From assembly GCF_019749255.1 (NCBI RefSeq), contig NZ_JACWFH010000035.1:84145-148144 (forward strand): DNA of 64,000 bases, given 5' to 3'. This document shows positions 44,132 through 53,270 of this stretch, piece by piece. Positions within the stretch are counted from its first letter, which is position 1, and each line of letters opens with the position of its first letter. Source of the stretch: Mesobacillus maritimus. GTDB taxonomy: Bacteria > Bacillota > Bacilli > Bacillales > Cytobacillaceae. A model generated the notes under the pieces. That model saw only the letters and a list, made by a program, of their open reading frames with translations. It was not told the origin of the DNA and searched no databases. A program made the position numbers and the translations under genes.

Positions 44132-45457
44132 TTGGGAACCGAAATATTGGTTCTAATCGTACTAATTCTGTTGAACGCATTTTTTGCTGCATCTGAAATT
44201 GCGTTAATTTCCTTAAATGATAATAAAATTAAAGTGATGGCCGATAGTGGCCACAAAAAAGCGAAAATGCTTTACGCTCTTCTGGATGAGCCTAGCCGTT
44301 TTTTAGCAACGATTCAGATTGGGATTACGCTTGCGGGATTCCTTGCGAGTGCATTCGCAGCTGGTAGCTTTTCAGGAAAATTAGCTGGGTTCCTTGTTAA
44401 ACTGGGTATGCCACTTTCGGAGAGCATCCTAGAGACGATTTCTGTCATCGTCATTACCTTACTGCTATCATACTTCACTCTTGTATTGGGTGAGTTAGTG
44501 CCAAAACGACTTGCCATGCAAAAAGCTGAAGCAATCGCAATGGCTGCAGCAACTCCCTTAACGATGTTATCGAAGATTACATCCCCATTCGTTAAATTTT
44601 TAACGTTGTCGACCAATATAGTGGTTCGCTTATTTGGAGTTGATCCGAAGGCGGAGGATGAAAAAGTTACTGAAGAAGAAATTCGCATGATGATTGATGT
44701 CGGCAGGGAAAATGGAACGATTCAGGATTCTGAAAAACAAATGATAAACAATATCTTTGAATTTGATAATAAAACGGTCTCGGATATCATGACCCATAGA
44801 ACGAATATTAATGCGATTCCAATCGATTTGAGCTTGAAGGAAACCCTTCAAATCGTCAATCAAGAAAAGTACACGAGAATTCCTGTTTATGAAGAGAATT
44901 TTGACCATATTATCGGGATATTGCATTTGAAAGATTTAGTTCAGTTTATCGAAAGTGGCGACCGTGCTGCTTTTAATCTTCGAGAACTGATTCGTGAACC
45001 TTACTATGTGTTAGAATCTGTGAGAATTGACCAATTGTTTAGAGACATGCAGAAAAACAATATTCATATGGCCGTTGCGCTTGATGAATATGGTGGGACC
45101 GACGGAATTGTGACAATAGAAGACCTCATAGAAGAAATAGTTGGAAATATTTTTGACGAGTATGATGAACCTGAGCTTGATGGTGTGGAAATTGAAAAGG
45201 TGGATGAAACGAACTTTTTATTGGCAGGGACGATTAATTTATATGAAGTTGAAGAACTCTTGAAAGTGGAACTCCCAACCGAAAAATATGATACATTAAG
45301 TGGATTTGTACTGGGGCAGCTTGGTTATATTCCAGGAGCTCATGAACGCCCAGCAATTGAATACCAAGGGATTGTGTGCACAGTAACTGAAATGAGTGAT
45401 CGAAGGATTGTTCGTGTGAAAGTTAGTGTAAAAGAACCTTTGTTAGAGGTTATTTGA
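44132..45457 (+). CDS. CNNM/HlyC-CorC family transporter
   Basis: A 441-aa membrane protein. The DUF21/CNNM membrane domain is residues 1-190 (LNAFFAASEIALISLN), then two CBS domains (about 215-335; HRTNINAIP, YEENFDHIIGILHLKDL, DEYGGTDGIVTIEDLIEEIVG) and a C-terminal CorC_HlyC domain (about 350-440). Such proteins export Mg2+ or related divalent ions. TTG start with GGAGG upstream. It follows the terC region, fitting a divalent metal theme. Confidence 0.9.
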   Translation: MGTEILVLIVLILLNAFFAASEIALISLNDNKIKVMADSGHKKAKMLYALLDEPSRFLATIQIGITLAGFLASAFAAGSFSGKLAGFLVKLGMPLSESILETISVIVITLLLSYFTLVLGELVPKRLAMQKAEAIAMAAATPLTMLSKITSPFVKFLTLSTNIVVRLFGVDPKAEDEKVTEEEIRMMIDVGRENGTIQDSEKQMINNIFEFDNKTVSDIMTHRTNINAIPIDLSLKETLQIVNQEKYTRIPVYEENFDHIIGILHLKDLVQFIESGDRAAFNLRELIREPYYVLESVRIDQLFRDMQKNNIHMAVALDEYGGTDGIVTIEDLIEEIVGNIFDEYDEPELDGVEIEKVDETNFLLAGTINLYEVEELLKVELPTEKYDTLSGFVLGQLGYIPGAHERPAIEYQGIVCTVTEMSDRRIVRVKVSVKEPLLEVI

Positions 45458-45491
45458 TGAAATAATAGTGGTAGCAAATAATCATTGAGAG

Positions 45492-45526
45492 AAAACACGA
45501 TATTGCAGGTATCGTGTTTTTTCTAT
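45492..45526 (+). terminator. Terminator after the CNNM gene
   Basis: AAACACGATA and TATCGTGTTT pair around seven bases and are followed by TTTTC. Confidence 0.88.
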
Positions 45527-45706
45527 TGAGTTATAAATGCTGACGAATTTTGGAAAGAAGAGTGGTGTAGAGGTAGCGGATAGGGGGCTTGGGTGCTCTA
45601 CAAAAGTGAAATGAGGGGAGAAAGATCTCGGAAATTTGTCTGGATATCGTATCTTTGTGTATAGGAAATAAGCTATAAAATAAAAAGGAACACATCATGG
45701 TCCCTT

Positions 45707-46207
45707 TTAACTCATTGAGATTTTATCTTTATTGGCTACTCTAATCATCGCGATAATGCTCCGACAAAGTAATAACTTAACACCTAAACTGATCGCGGAG
45801 TGGTACCATGACCAGCCTTTTTTCCATGTAATTAACTTGGTCTTTTTTGCAGCAATTGTTTCAACGATCACTTGAGGGATGACAAACGGGAAGAGCTTGA
45901 AAAAAATACCTGTTGGTTTGCTGTTTAATGTCCATTGGTTGTAATAAAGAAGCAATAAAGGATAGTGGATATAATCAAAAGGTAAATGAATTTTTACTCG
46001 ATTTGAAAAAGGTCTAATTTTATACCCTAAATACCCTCTTGATACCAGAAATCTATCGGTTAAAGAATTCCCAATGATACTAACTAAGTAAACGATAATC
46101 CAGTCTTTTAATGGACGTTTGATAATTGCAAATGGTAACAACGCTAGTGCTATGACAGTAGAAAGTAATAAAAAGGTCTCGGATAAGATTGTTTTTTTTC
46201 TTCTCAA
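45707..46207 (-). CDS. CBO0543-like membrane protein
   Basis: A 166-aa protein with four hydrophobic segments, including FDYIHYPLLLLYYNQW, which resembles CBO0543-type proteins of spore formers. Their function is unknown. GTG codons occur upstream in frame, but AAGGTGG lies 8 bases before the TTG at 46207, which is preferred. It is monocistronic. Confidence 0.7.
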   Translation of the reverse strand: MRRKKTILSETFLLLSTVIALALLPFAIIKRPLKDWIIVYLVSIIGNSLTDRFLVSRGYLGYKIRPFSNRVKIHLPFDYIHYPLLLLYYNQWTLNSKPTGIFFKLFPFVIPQVIVETIAAKKTKLITWKKGWSWYHSAISLGVKLLLCRSIIAMIRVANKDKISMS

Positions 46208-46361
46208 GATGAACACCACCTTTTTATAGTGTGACTTTTCATGAAACGATTATGTATCGAATTGCATAATGATTTGGGTATATGCTCCATCAGGGACCAT
46301 TTTTTATATAAACACTCCAAAGGATACCGTGAAGTGATATATGGTACACTTTAAAGATAAA

Positions 46362-46545
46362 GGCTGTTTTCGTAAAAATTGTTGCTAAAATCCTAAAGCC
46401 GATTTTAGCGTAAGAACAGCTAATGATTAGGGGTTAAGTCGTTTACAAGCTCTTTTCTTAACAGTGATTTCTTTATGCAGCTTAGTTTGAGCTCGAATTA
46501 ATCGTTTTGCTCATTAAAAGCATCAAAGGTTGAGAAAAGAGCCCA
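46362..46545 (+). repeat. Reference copy of a dispersed non-coding element (about 180 nt)
   Basis: It begins AGGCTGTTTTCG, has an inner stem GCTAAAATC / GATTTTAGC around CTAAAGCC, and closes its first arm with AACAGC. The second half holds TCGTTTACAAGCTCTTTTCT and TTTGAGCTCGAATTAATCG. The same order of blocks occurs at 53103-53252 and 22528-22680 on the other strand, and partly at 13450, 17962 and 20751. It encodes no protein. Confidence 0.7.
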
Positions 46546-46576
46546 GATAAATAAGAAACATTTTAGAGGTGTTAAC

Positions 46577-47959
46577 ATGAAAACAGTCCTTGTAATCGGT
46601 GGGGGTATTACCGGTTTATCAGCGATGTATGAATTACATAAATGGAAAAAAAGCAATCAAGCAAATATTCGACTCATCTTAATAGAAGCGGAAAGTGAAC
46701 TTGGCGGAAAAATTCGCAGTGTTCATGAAAGTGGATTTGTGATGGAAGCGGGAGCCGATTCGATGGTTGCTCGTAAAATTGAAAATATGTCATTTATTGA
46801 TGAATTAGGATTGGAGCAAGAGGTCGTATATAACTCAACAGGTATTTCGTTTATTTATACAGAGGGAAATTTGAAACCAATTCCAGCCGATTCAGTTTTT
46901 GGGATTCCTGCAAGTATTGAGTCATTGGCAAAAAGCACCCTTATATCTGCAGAAGGGAAAGTAGCGGCTTTAAAGGATTTTTATACAAAAAATGAATCCT
47001 TTACCGTTAACGACTCAGTAGGATCGTTCTTAGAACATTTCCTAGGAAAAGAATTGGTGGAAAAGCAAATAGCCCCTGTGCTTTCTGGGGTATATTCGGG
47101 TAAACTTAGTGACTTAACCATTGCCTCAACGCTTCCTTATTTGGTGGAGTATAAAGAACAATATGGCAGCATCATAAAAGGATTGGAAGCCAATCGCCAA
47201 AAGTTTAAAGGGGGAGAACGGAAATTTCTTTCTTTTAAAAATGGGTTGGGTACGTTGATTGAGGCGTTTGAAAAAGTGCTTGAAGACGTAGAGATTCTAA
47301 AGAATACAAAAGTGACGAAAATCAAAAAAGGCAATAGTCATTACCAAATAGACCTTCAAAATGGGGAAACGGTAGAGGTTGATCACGTTATCCTTAGTAT
47401 TCCGCATACAGCGGCGGAAAAATTAATAGATGATCCTGAACTTGAAAAAGGATTTTCGGGATTTAAAAATAGCTCACTCATCAGTGTGTATGTTGGTTAC
47501 GACGTTCCTGACAGCATTCTTCCTGCAGATGGCACTGGGTTTATTACAGCAAATACTGATGAACTATCCTGTAATGCTTGTACATGGACAAGCAGAAAAT
47601 GGGAGCACACCTCTAAATCAGGAAACTTACTAGTGCGTCTCTTTTATAAAAGTAGTCATCCTGCCTTTGCACAATTAAAGGATATGAATAACGAAGAACT
47701 ACTTCAGGTAGCTTTAGGAGATATTCATAAAAGTCTTGGAATAAACGTGGAACCCATTGTTAGTGAGGTCACGAATTGGTCTGAACAGATGCCAAACTAT
47801 TTAATCGGCCATCCTAAAAGTGTCGAAGCGCTAGAAAACAAATTTGCAACAAAATACCCAGGGATCCTTCTTGCGGGATGTTCATATTACGGGGTAGGCA
47901 TTCCAGACTGTATTGAAAATGGAATTGCATCGGCAAAGAAAATTTCACAAATGCTTTAA
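46577..47959 (+). CDS. hemY: Protoporphyrinogen/coproporphyrinogen oxidase (HemY/CgoX-like)
   Basis: A 460-aa FAD-dependent amine-oxidase-type protein. The dinucleotide-binding motif VIGGGITGLSAMYEL is at the N-terminus. Also visible are GGKIRSVHESGFVMEAGADS and the C-terminal LAGCSYYGVGIPDCIENG, typical of HemY. It oxidises coproporphyrinogen III (Firmicute heme pathway) with oxygen. GAGGTG precedes the ATG. It is not linked to hemEH here, so it may be an extra copy or a relocated gene. Confidence 0.9.
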   Translation: MKTVLVIGGGITGLSAMYELHKWKKSNQANIRLILIEAESELGGKIRSVHESGFVMEAGADSMVARKIENMSFIDELGLEQEVVYNSTGISFIYTEGNLKPIPADSVFGIPASIESLAKSTLISAEGKVAALKDFYTKNESFTVNDSVGSFLEHFLGKELVEKQIAPVLSGVYSGKLSDLTIASTLPYLVEYKEQYGSIIKGLEANRQKFKGGERKFLSFKNGLGTLIEAFEKVLEDVEILKNTKVTKIKKGNSHYQIDLQNGETVEVDHVILSIPHTAAEKLIDDPELEKGFSGFKNSSLISVYVGYDVPDSILPADGTGFITANTDELSCNACTWTSRKWEHTSKSGNLLVRLFYKSSHPAFAQLKDMNNEELLQVALGDIHKSLGINVEPIVSEVTNWSEQMPNYLIGHPKSVEALENKFATKYPGILLAGCSYYGVGIPDCIENGIASAKKISQML

Positions 47960-47984
47960 TCTTATATTGTTAACAAGTCCGTCC

Positions 47985-48022
47985 ATTTGCCAATAGGCTT
48001 CCTTGGGCGGTTTTTTTTTTGT
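47985..48022 (+). terminator. Terminator after hemY
   Basis: CCGTCCA and TGGGCGG pair around a loop of about 18 bases and are followed by ten T. Confidence 0.8.
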
Positions 48023-48224
48023 GAAGTAGAGGAAGGTAGGAGGCGAGGCTCACCCTTCAACTAGTAATCCATTCAGTTATCGTTTTCTTCACCAAACTAT
48101 AGTTAATTTGCTCCCACTCCCGCTATATACTACTTTCAATGCATCCTGTAAGGCTTCAAACAGGTGATCTTTGCCCATAAAGTTTACAAAGTAAAATCTC
48201 TTGTAACAGGGGAAAGAATGCAAA

Positions 48225-48449
48225 ATGATTCAATTTTCACCATTTGCCATATTTTATTTAACTTTTTTATGGTATGTTTACAGTAAGCCAACCCGAAATG
48301 GGCTTGGAAAGGATGTGAACGGTATGAACGACCAGCAATCCGAAGAAATGGTAAAAAATCTAAAAAGGATCGCAGATGCATTAGAACGTTTATCACCACC
48401 ACCACAACCAGTTGAATCCACACAAGTGGATGATAATAAAGGGCAATAG
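48225..48449 (+). CDS. Possible small protein (74 aa, or 41 aa from an internal start)
   Basis: The frame encodes an N-terminal hydrophobic stretch (FAIFYLTFLWYVYS) and a polar tail (MVKNLKRIADALERLSPPPQP). An internal ATG at 48324 with GGAAAGGA upstream would give a 41-aa soluble protein, and the upstream part could then be promoter DNA. A good terminator follows. I recognise no family. Confidence 0.4.
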   Translation: MIQFSPFAIFYLTFLWYVYSKPTRNGLGKDVNGMNDQQSEEMVKNLKRIADALERLSPPPQPVESTQVDDNKGQ

Positions 48450-48520
48450 AATACATCAGGGCATGCCATATGGGAAAAATAAAAATGCTTTAATTCGTTT
48501 TTATTAAAGCGAGAATAAAA

Positions 48521-48557
48521 CATCAAAAAGCCGCAGATTACGCGGTTTTTTTCTTGC
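48521..48557 (+). terminator. Terminator hairpin
   Basis: AAGCCGC and GCGGTTT pair around AGATTAC and are followed by a T-run. Confidence 0.8.
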
Positions 48558-48936
48558 GTAAATAAAAATTTTTTGGGATAAGTGCTGGCAATTTCACAAA
48601 AGAACACTTAGTTCCAAGGTGGAATTTATAGCTCAACAATAAACCACTGGTCATTGAAGAAATTCCATTTAATCCTGATGGTAGGATGAGAGTGTTACAT
48701 TGTCATGTAAAGGTATTCCTTAGTAGAACTAGTAGAGAAAAAAGATTGTCGCAATTTTATTTGTATTCTAAAATAGGATTATATATACCTAAGCGAATGT
48801 TTTGTTAAGGTAAAAGTCATATATCGTATCCATCTTTGTAACAGTATGGGCAACTATATATGAGTAGGAACATTTTGGATCTAGAGCAACAAAGTTTTGA
48901 AAAGCATAATTAAAATATAATACAACGAGGTGTAGC
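48558..48936. other. Gap before the aldolase gene
   Basis: About 380 AT-rich bases without a gene. TATAAT at 48916-48921 is too close to the start codon to be an obvious promoter; I see no operator or RNA motif. Confidence 0.4.
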
Positions 48937-49587
48937 ATGTTACAAAAATACGAAACATTAACTGAAATGCATAAAGGCTATTTGGTGGCCGTTATTCGTG
49001 GGGAAAATAAGGAAGAGGCAGTTGAAATTTCAAAACAAGCTTATAAAGGAGGAATTCGCTCTCTTGAAGTGACGTTTTCTACACCAGGTGCGGAGGATGC
49101 AATTGCTGAGTTAGCTCGTACGGCAGATTCAGATATGATTGTCGGCGCAGGTACTGTATTGGATGAAGAAACAGCGAGAATAGCGATTATGAAGGGTGCG
49201 CGTTACATTGTTAGTCCTCATTTTGATGGAGCGATTGCAACCATGTGTAACCGTTATGCAATCCCATACTTACCTGGTTGTGGTTCCGTTACTGAAATTA
49301 TGCAAGCACTTACTTTCGGTGTGGATGTAGTAAAGCTTTTCCCTGGAAGCTTACTAGGACCTGGTTTTATAAAAGATGTGAAAGGGCCAATCCCACATGT
49401 GCAATTAATGCCATCTGGTGGAGTAAGCATCGATAATATCGATAAATGGATGGGAAATGGAGCATTTGCTGTCGGAATTGGGAGTGCTTTAACAAAAGGA
49501 ATCTCGAATGGGGATTACAGTTCAGTTGAAAAAGTAGCCCGTGAATTTATGGACAAGTTGGCTTCGATTAAAGAAGGACAGGCTTAA
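48937..49587 (+). CDS. KDPG / 2-keto-4-hydroxyglutarate aldolase
   Basis: A 216-aa class I aldolase of the Eda/KdgA family. The catalytic glutamate lies in LEVTFSTPGA, phosphate and base contacts in VGAGTVLD and PHFDGAI, the Schiff-base lysine in DVVKLFPGS and the C-terminal phosphate loop in MPSGGVSIDN. It splits 2-keto-3-deoxy-6-phosphogluconate to pyruvate and glyceraldehyde-3-phosphate. GAGGTG precedes the ATG. No kdgK or uronate genes are adjacent, so the pathway context is missing here. Confidence 0.92.
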   Translation: MLQKYETLTEMHKGYLVAVIRGENKEEAVEISKQAYKGGIRSLEVTFSTPGAEDAIAELARTADSDMIVGAGTVLDEETARIAIMKGARYIVSPHFDGAIATMCNRYAIPYLPGCGSVTEIMQALTFGVDVVKLFPGSLLGPGFIKDVKGPIPHVQLMPSGGVSIDNIDKWMGNGAFAVGIGSALTKGISNGDYSSVEKVAREFMDKLASIKEGQA

Positions 49588-49927
49588 AAAAGTTGTAACG
49601 TTAGGGGTACTGTTGCCTCACTTATGGGTTCTTGATTCCGTAAAAGGATAGAAGACGCCAAAGCTGTAAAAGTATTTAATAAAAGCATAATTTAGAAGTA
49701 TAACTTTGCTATTAGAACGTAATAATATGATTATCTCCACACACAATTTTGGTAAAAGAAAACTTTAATCCAGATAAACTTGCGTTAAGATACAATATCT
49801 GTTATTCTAAGGAAGAATTATTTTTGTTTGTTCGACAAGGATGTTAAGTGATCAAAAACTTTCGACCTGAAGACGTAAGCAAGGATAGTAACAAAATGTG
49901 TGGAACACACACGAGGAGGAAACAAAC
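49588..49927. other. Upstream region of the cold-shock gene
   Basis: About 340 bases. The last part probably forms the long, structured 5' leader usual for csp genes, but I cannot define a conserved cold-box or a promoter with confidence. Confidence 0.35.
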
Positions 49928-50128
49928 ATGGAACAAGGTACAGTAAAATGGTTTAATGCAGAAAAAGGATTCGGATTTATCGAGCGCGAAGGCGGAGACG
50001 ATGTATTCGTTCACTTCTCAGCTATCCAAAGCGAAGGCTTCAAGTCTTTAGATGAAGGTCAAAAAGTAACTTTTGAAGTAGAACAAGGTCAACGTGGACC
50101 ACAAGCTTCTAACGTTCAAAAAATCTAA
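49928..50128 (+). CDS. Cold-shock protein of the CspA/CspB family
   Basis: A 66-aa OB-fold RNA chaperone. RNP1 is KGFGFI and RNP2 is VFVHF, with the usual N-terminal [21 protein letters not shown] precedes the ATG at 49928; the upstream in-frame TTG or ATG codons have no ribosome site. It melts mRNA structure at low temperature and in growth transitions. The length matches B. subtilis CspB/CspD. Confidence 0.96.
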   Translation: MEQGTVKWFNAEKGFGFIEREGGDDVFVHFSAIQSEGFKSLDEGQKVTFEVEQGQRGPQASNVQKI

Positions 50129-50146
50129 TTAACCTAATAAAGACAC

Positions 50147-50178
50147 AAAAGACTCTCTTGTAGAGTCTTTTTTTTATG
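50147..50178 (+). terminator. Terminator after the cold-shock gene
   Basis: AAGACTC and GAGTCTT pair around a small loop and are followed by eight T. Confidence 0.88.
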
Positions 50179-50194
50179 CTCTTTTTACTTCAAT

Positions 50195-50340
50195 GTGAAA
50201 AGTATCCAGTAGAAGGAGGAAAATGTTCATGAAAAGCCTGATCAAGGACAAAATCCACTAGGAAAGGAAGAAAATGTCTATGAGAAGCCTGATCAAGGAC
50301 AAAATCCAGTAGGAAGGCAAAATAATGGCCATGAGAAGAA
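50195..50340. repeat. Short tandem array, 51-nt period, about 2.5 copies
   Basis: GCCTGATCAAGGACAAAATCCA recurs at 50236 and 50287, with a degenerate part-copy before. Each unit contains TGTCTATGAG (or a variant) and CAAGGACA, the same pairing blocks as the array at 32357, so the two are related. Confidence 0.8.
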
Positions 50341-50607
50341 CCGCGGGATCGTAGATAGTCTCAGAGCTGTGTAGATAGTAGCCGAAAGTAAGTACTTAGA
50401 ACATGAAAGAAATTAAGTAAGCATTTTGAAAAAAACCACTGAAACATCCCCAATGAGTAAAAACCTTCACTTAAATCATCAAGATGACTCTTTTCTGAAA
50501 AAAAATAAATGATAGAAAGCGTTGAATTCTATATATAAGTGTTTTATTATATAATGGTTTGGTTATATAACTGGTTTCTTATATGTTGCATGGAGGTGAA
50601 CTATTTT
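50341..50607 (+). promoter_or_regulatory. Upstream region of the ars operon
   Basis: Very AT-rich. Palindromic TATATATAA and TTATATAA stretches (50530-50580) lie where an ArsR operator and the promoter are expected, directly before the arsR start. I cannot place exact -35/-10 boxes. Confidence 0.45.
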
Positions 50608-50943
50608 ATGGAAAAGGATTTAGAAGGAACAGCAGGAATTTTAAAACTGATGGGAGATAAGACAAGATTGTCGATGTTAGGACTTCTTATCAAACATGAC
50701 TGCTGTGTTTGTGAGTTTGTTGAGATTTTTAATATGTCACAGCCTGCCATTAGCCAACATTTAAGAAAGTTAAAGGATGCTGGTTTAGTGAAAGAAAACC
50801 GGAAAGGACAATGGATTTTTTATTCTCTAAACCAAGAAAATGTCTATTATCAACTTGTTCAGGATGTTATTAAGCATATTCCGGATCAAGGGGAAAAATT
50901 GATTTCCTTAGAAAAACAAGGACTACGTATTTCGTGCAATTAA
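50608..50943 (+). CDS. arsR: Arsenic-responsive repressor ArsR
   Basis: A 111-aa winged-helix repressor of the ArsR/SmtB family. The As(III)-sensing cysteines lie in DCCVCEFVEIF at the start of the DNA-reading helices, and the recognition helix reads MSQPAISQHLRKLKDAGLV. GGAGGTGA lies 8 bases before the ATG at 50608; the frame is open further upstream but without a site. It releases the operon promoter when arsenite binds. It is the first gene of arsRBCDA. Confidence 0.93.
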   Translation: MEKDLEGTAGILKLMGDKTRLSMLGLLIKHDCCVCEFVEIFNMSQPAISQHLRKLKDAGLVKENRKGQWIFYSLNQENVYYQLVQDVIKHIPDQGEKLISLEKQGLRISCN

Positions 50944-50957
50944 TGGAGGTGTGATTT

Positions 50958-52256
50958 TTGACCCAAACAATTTTAGCTTCACTTATTTTTATCATCACGC
51001 TCATTTTGGTTATTTGGCAGCCAAAAAACCTTTCAATTGGCTGGTCTGCTTGTGGAGGAGCGGTACTGGCTTTACTAGTTGGTGTTGTTGATTTTGGTGA
51101 TGTCCTCGATGTAACAGGGATTGTCTGGAATGCAACACTGGCGTTCGTTGCTATCATTCTTATTTCTCTTATTCTTGATGAAATTGGGTTCTTTGAATGG
51201 GCAGCCCTACATATGGCGAGGGTTGCAAACGGAAGTGGCATCAAAATGTTTGTGTACGTATCCATTCTTGGTGCGCTAGTGGCTGCGTTTTTTGCCAATG
51301 ATGGTGCTGCACTTATTTTAACCCCAATCGTTCTAGCAATGGTCCGGGCATTGAAATTTGATGAAAAGATGGTTTTTCCCTTTATCATCGCGAGTGGTTT
51401 TATTGCGGATACGACCTCGCTTCCACTAATCGTCAGCAACCTCGTAAACATTGTATCAGCTGATTTCTTTGGCATTGGGTTTGTTGAATTTGCTACCCGA
51501 ATGATCATTCCAAACTTCTTCTCGCTTGGTGCAAGTATTTTGGTTTTATATTTATTTTTTCGTAAAAGCATACCGAAGAAGTATGATGTTGCTCACTTAA
51601 GGAAACCTGTGGAAGCAATTCGCGATAAGAAAATGTTTACCCTATCTTGGCTAGTGCTTGCGGTGCTGTTAATTGGCTATTTTGCTAGTGAATTCATAGG
51701 TGTTCCGGTTTCGATTATTGCTGGGATTGTGGCTATCTTTTTCTTGTTCATGGCAAGAAAAAGCCCTGCTGTCAATACGAGGACAGTAATAAAAGGAGCG
51801 CCGTGGGCAATCGTGTTCTTCTCAATTGGGATGTATGTCGTTGTTTACGGATTGAGAAATGCGGGTTTGACAAATGTTCTAACGGATGTGATTCAGCTGG
51901 TAGCTGACCAGGGACTGTTCGCGGCAACCCTTGGGATGGGCTTTATTGCAGCGATATTATCTTCAATAATGAACAATTTGCCAACCGTCATGATTGACGC
52001 ACTTGCAATTGCCGATACTAATACAACAGGTGTTATAAGAGAATCCTTGATCTATGCCAATGTGATTGGGTCTGACTTAGGTCCAAAGATTACGCCGATT
52101 GGCTCCTTAGCTACTTTGCTTTGGCTACATGTGCTTAGTTTAAAAGGAGTTAAGATATCTTGGGGAACTTATTTTAAAACAGGAATTATCCTGACGGTTC
52201 CCACGTTATTCATCACGTTAGTTGGGCTCTATTTATGGTTAATGCTTATTTCATAA
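50958..52256 (+). CDS. arsB: Arsenite efflux membrane protein ArsB
   Basis: A 432-aa membrane protein with about twelve helices. Conserved ArsB segments include [45 protein letters not shown] and [19 protein letters not shown]. It extrudes arsenite or antimonite, alone by proton exchange or with ArsA as an ATP-driven pump; arsA is four genes downstream. TTG start with GGAGGTG upstream, 14 bases after arsR. Confidence 0.95.
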   Translation: MTQTILASLIFIITLILVIWQPKNLSIGWSACGGAVLALLVGVVDFGDVLDVTGIVWNATLAFVAIILISLILDEIGFFEWAALHMARVANGSGIKMFVYVSILGALVAAFFANDGAALILTPIVLAMVRALKFDEKMVFPFIIASGFIADTTSLPLIVSNLVNIVSADFFGIGFVEFATRMIIPNFFSLGASILVLYLFFRKSIPKKYDVAHLRKPVEAIRDKKMFTLSWLVLAVLLIGYFASEFIGVPVSIIAGIVAIFFLFMARKSPAVNTRTVIKGAPWAIVFFSIGMYVVVYGLRNAGLTNVLTDVIQLVADQGLFAATLGMGFIAAILSSIMNNLPTVMIDALAIADTNTTGVIRESLIYANVIGSDLGPKITPIGSLATLLWLHVLSLKGVKISWGTYFKTGIILTVPTLFITLVGLYLWLMLIS

Positions 52257-52281
52257 AATTTTACTAAAGGAGATATCATCT

Positions 52282-52701
52282 ATGTCTAAAAAAACAATCT
52301 ACTTCTTATGTACCGGAAACTCCTGTCGCAGCCAGATGGCTGAAGGTTGGGCGAAAAAACATCTTAGTGATGAGTGGGAGGTAAAAAGTGCGGGGATTGA
52401 AGCGCACGGATTGAATCCCAATGCAGTAAAAGCGATGAAAGAAGTGGGAATCGATATTTCTGAACAAACCTCGGACATGATTGATCCAGAAATCCTAAAT
52501 CATGCTGAATTTGTTGTGACACTCTGTGGAGATGCAGCTGACAAATGCCCAGTCACTCCACCACATGTAAAACGAGATCATTGGGGATTTGATGACCCAG
52601 CTAAAGCAGAAGGAACCGAAGAAGAAAAGTGGGCATTCTTCCAGCGCGTTCGTGACGAAATCGGTGAGCGTATTCAGACATTTAAAGAAACTGGCAAGTA
52701 A
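52282..52701 (+). CDS. arsC: Thioredoxin-coupled arsenate reductase ArsC
   Basis: A 139-aa enzyme of the low-molecular-weight phosphatase fold. The nucleophile Cys lies in the P-loop CTGNSCRS, and the relay cysteines in [12 protein letters not shown]. It reduces As(V) to As(III) and is regenerated by thioredoxin. AAAGGAGA precedes the ATG. Length and motifs match B. subtilis/S. aureus ArsC. Confidence 0.96.
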   Translation: MSKKTIYFLCTGNSCRSQMAEGWAKKHLSDEWEVKSAGIEAHGLNPNAVKAMKEVGIDISEQTSDMIDPEILNHAEFVVTLCGDAADKCPVTPPHVKRDHWGFDDPAKAEGTEEEKWAFFQRVRDEIGERIQTFKETGK

Positions 52702-52755
52702 AGGAGTGACAAGAGGGTTGCCCCTCTTGGTGTTTACTAAGGGAGGTTTTTATAA

Positions 52756-53109
52756 ATGAATAAAGTAGAGGTCTTTGATCCAGCATTATGTTGTCCTACA
52801 GGAGTATGTGGACCGAGTGTAGATCCTGAGTTGACGAGAATGGCGTCCGCGGTTTTTCTCTTAGAAAAAAAGGGCTGTAACATTATCCGTTATAACCTAG
52901 CAAGTGAGCCTGCAAAGTTCGCGGAAAATGAAGTAGTAAACAAAGTTCTCCATGAAGAAGGTCCTGACGCCTTGCCGATGACATTGTTGAATGGCGAAGT
53001 TGTAAAGCAGGGGACATATCCTACCAACGAGCAGCTTTCCGAGTGGTTTGGTGTTGCTGAAGAAGAGTTGAAAGAGAAAAAGGCAAACAAGTCGATTACC
53101 TTATTATAA
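52756..53109 (+). CDS. arsD: Arsenite chaperone ArsD
   Basis: A 117-aa metallochaperone. The As(III)-binding cysteines Cys12, Cys13 and Cys18 are all present (ALCCPTGVCGPS) at the positions known from E. coli ArsD. It passes As(III) to ArsA. GGGAGG precedes the ATG. The tail ends in a Lys-rich stretch without the extra vicinal cysteines of some homologues. About 150 bases holding a repeat element separate it from arsA. Confidence 0.95.
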   Translation: MNKVEVFDPALCCPTGVCGPSVDPELTRMASAVFLLEKKGCNIIRYNLASEPAKFAENEVVNKVLHEEGPDALPMTLLNGEVVKQGTYPTNEQLSEWFGVAEEELKEKKANKSITLL

Positions 53110-53252
53110 AAGGCTCTTTTTGCAAACTTAGCTACTTTTAAGAGCAATAACGATTAATTTGAGCTCATTCTGAGTTATATAAAGAAGGAACTAATGAGAC
53201 AAATACTAGCTGTTCATACGCAAATCTTCAAGGATTTTAGTAAACAGCCATA
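53103..53252 (-). repeat. Long copy of the dispersed non-coding element between arsD and arsA
   Basis: On the minus strand it reads GGCTGTTTACTAAAATCC, then TTTGCGTATGAACAGCTAGTA and further GAGCTCAAATTAATCG and AAGAGCC, the same order as at 46362-46545. It fills the only sizable gap inside the ars operon. Confidence 0.65.
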
Positions 53253-53270
53253 TAGAAAGAAGTGAAAACT

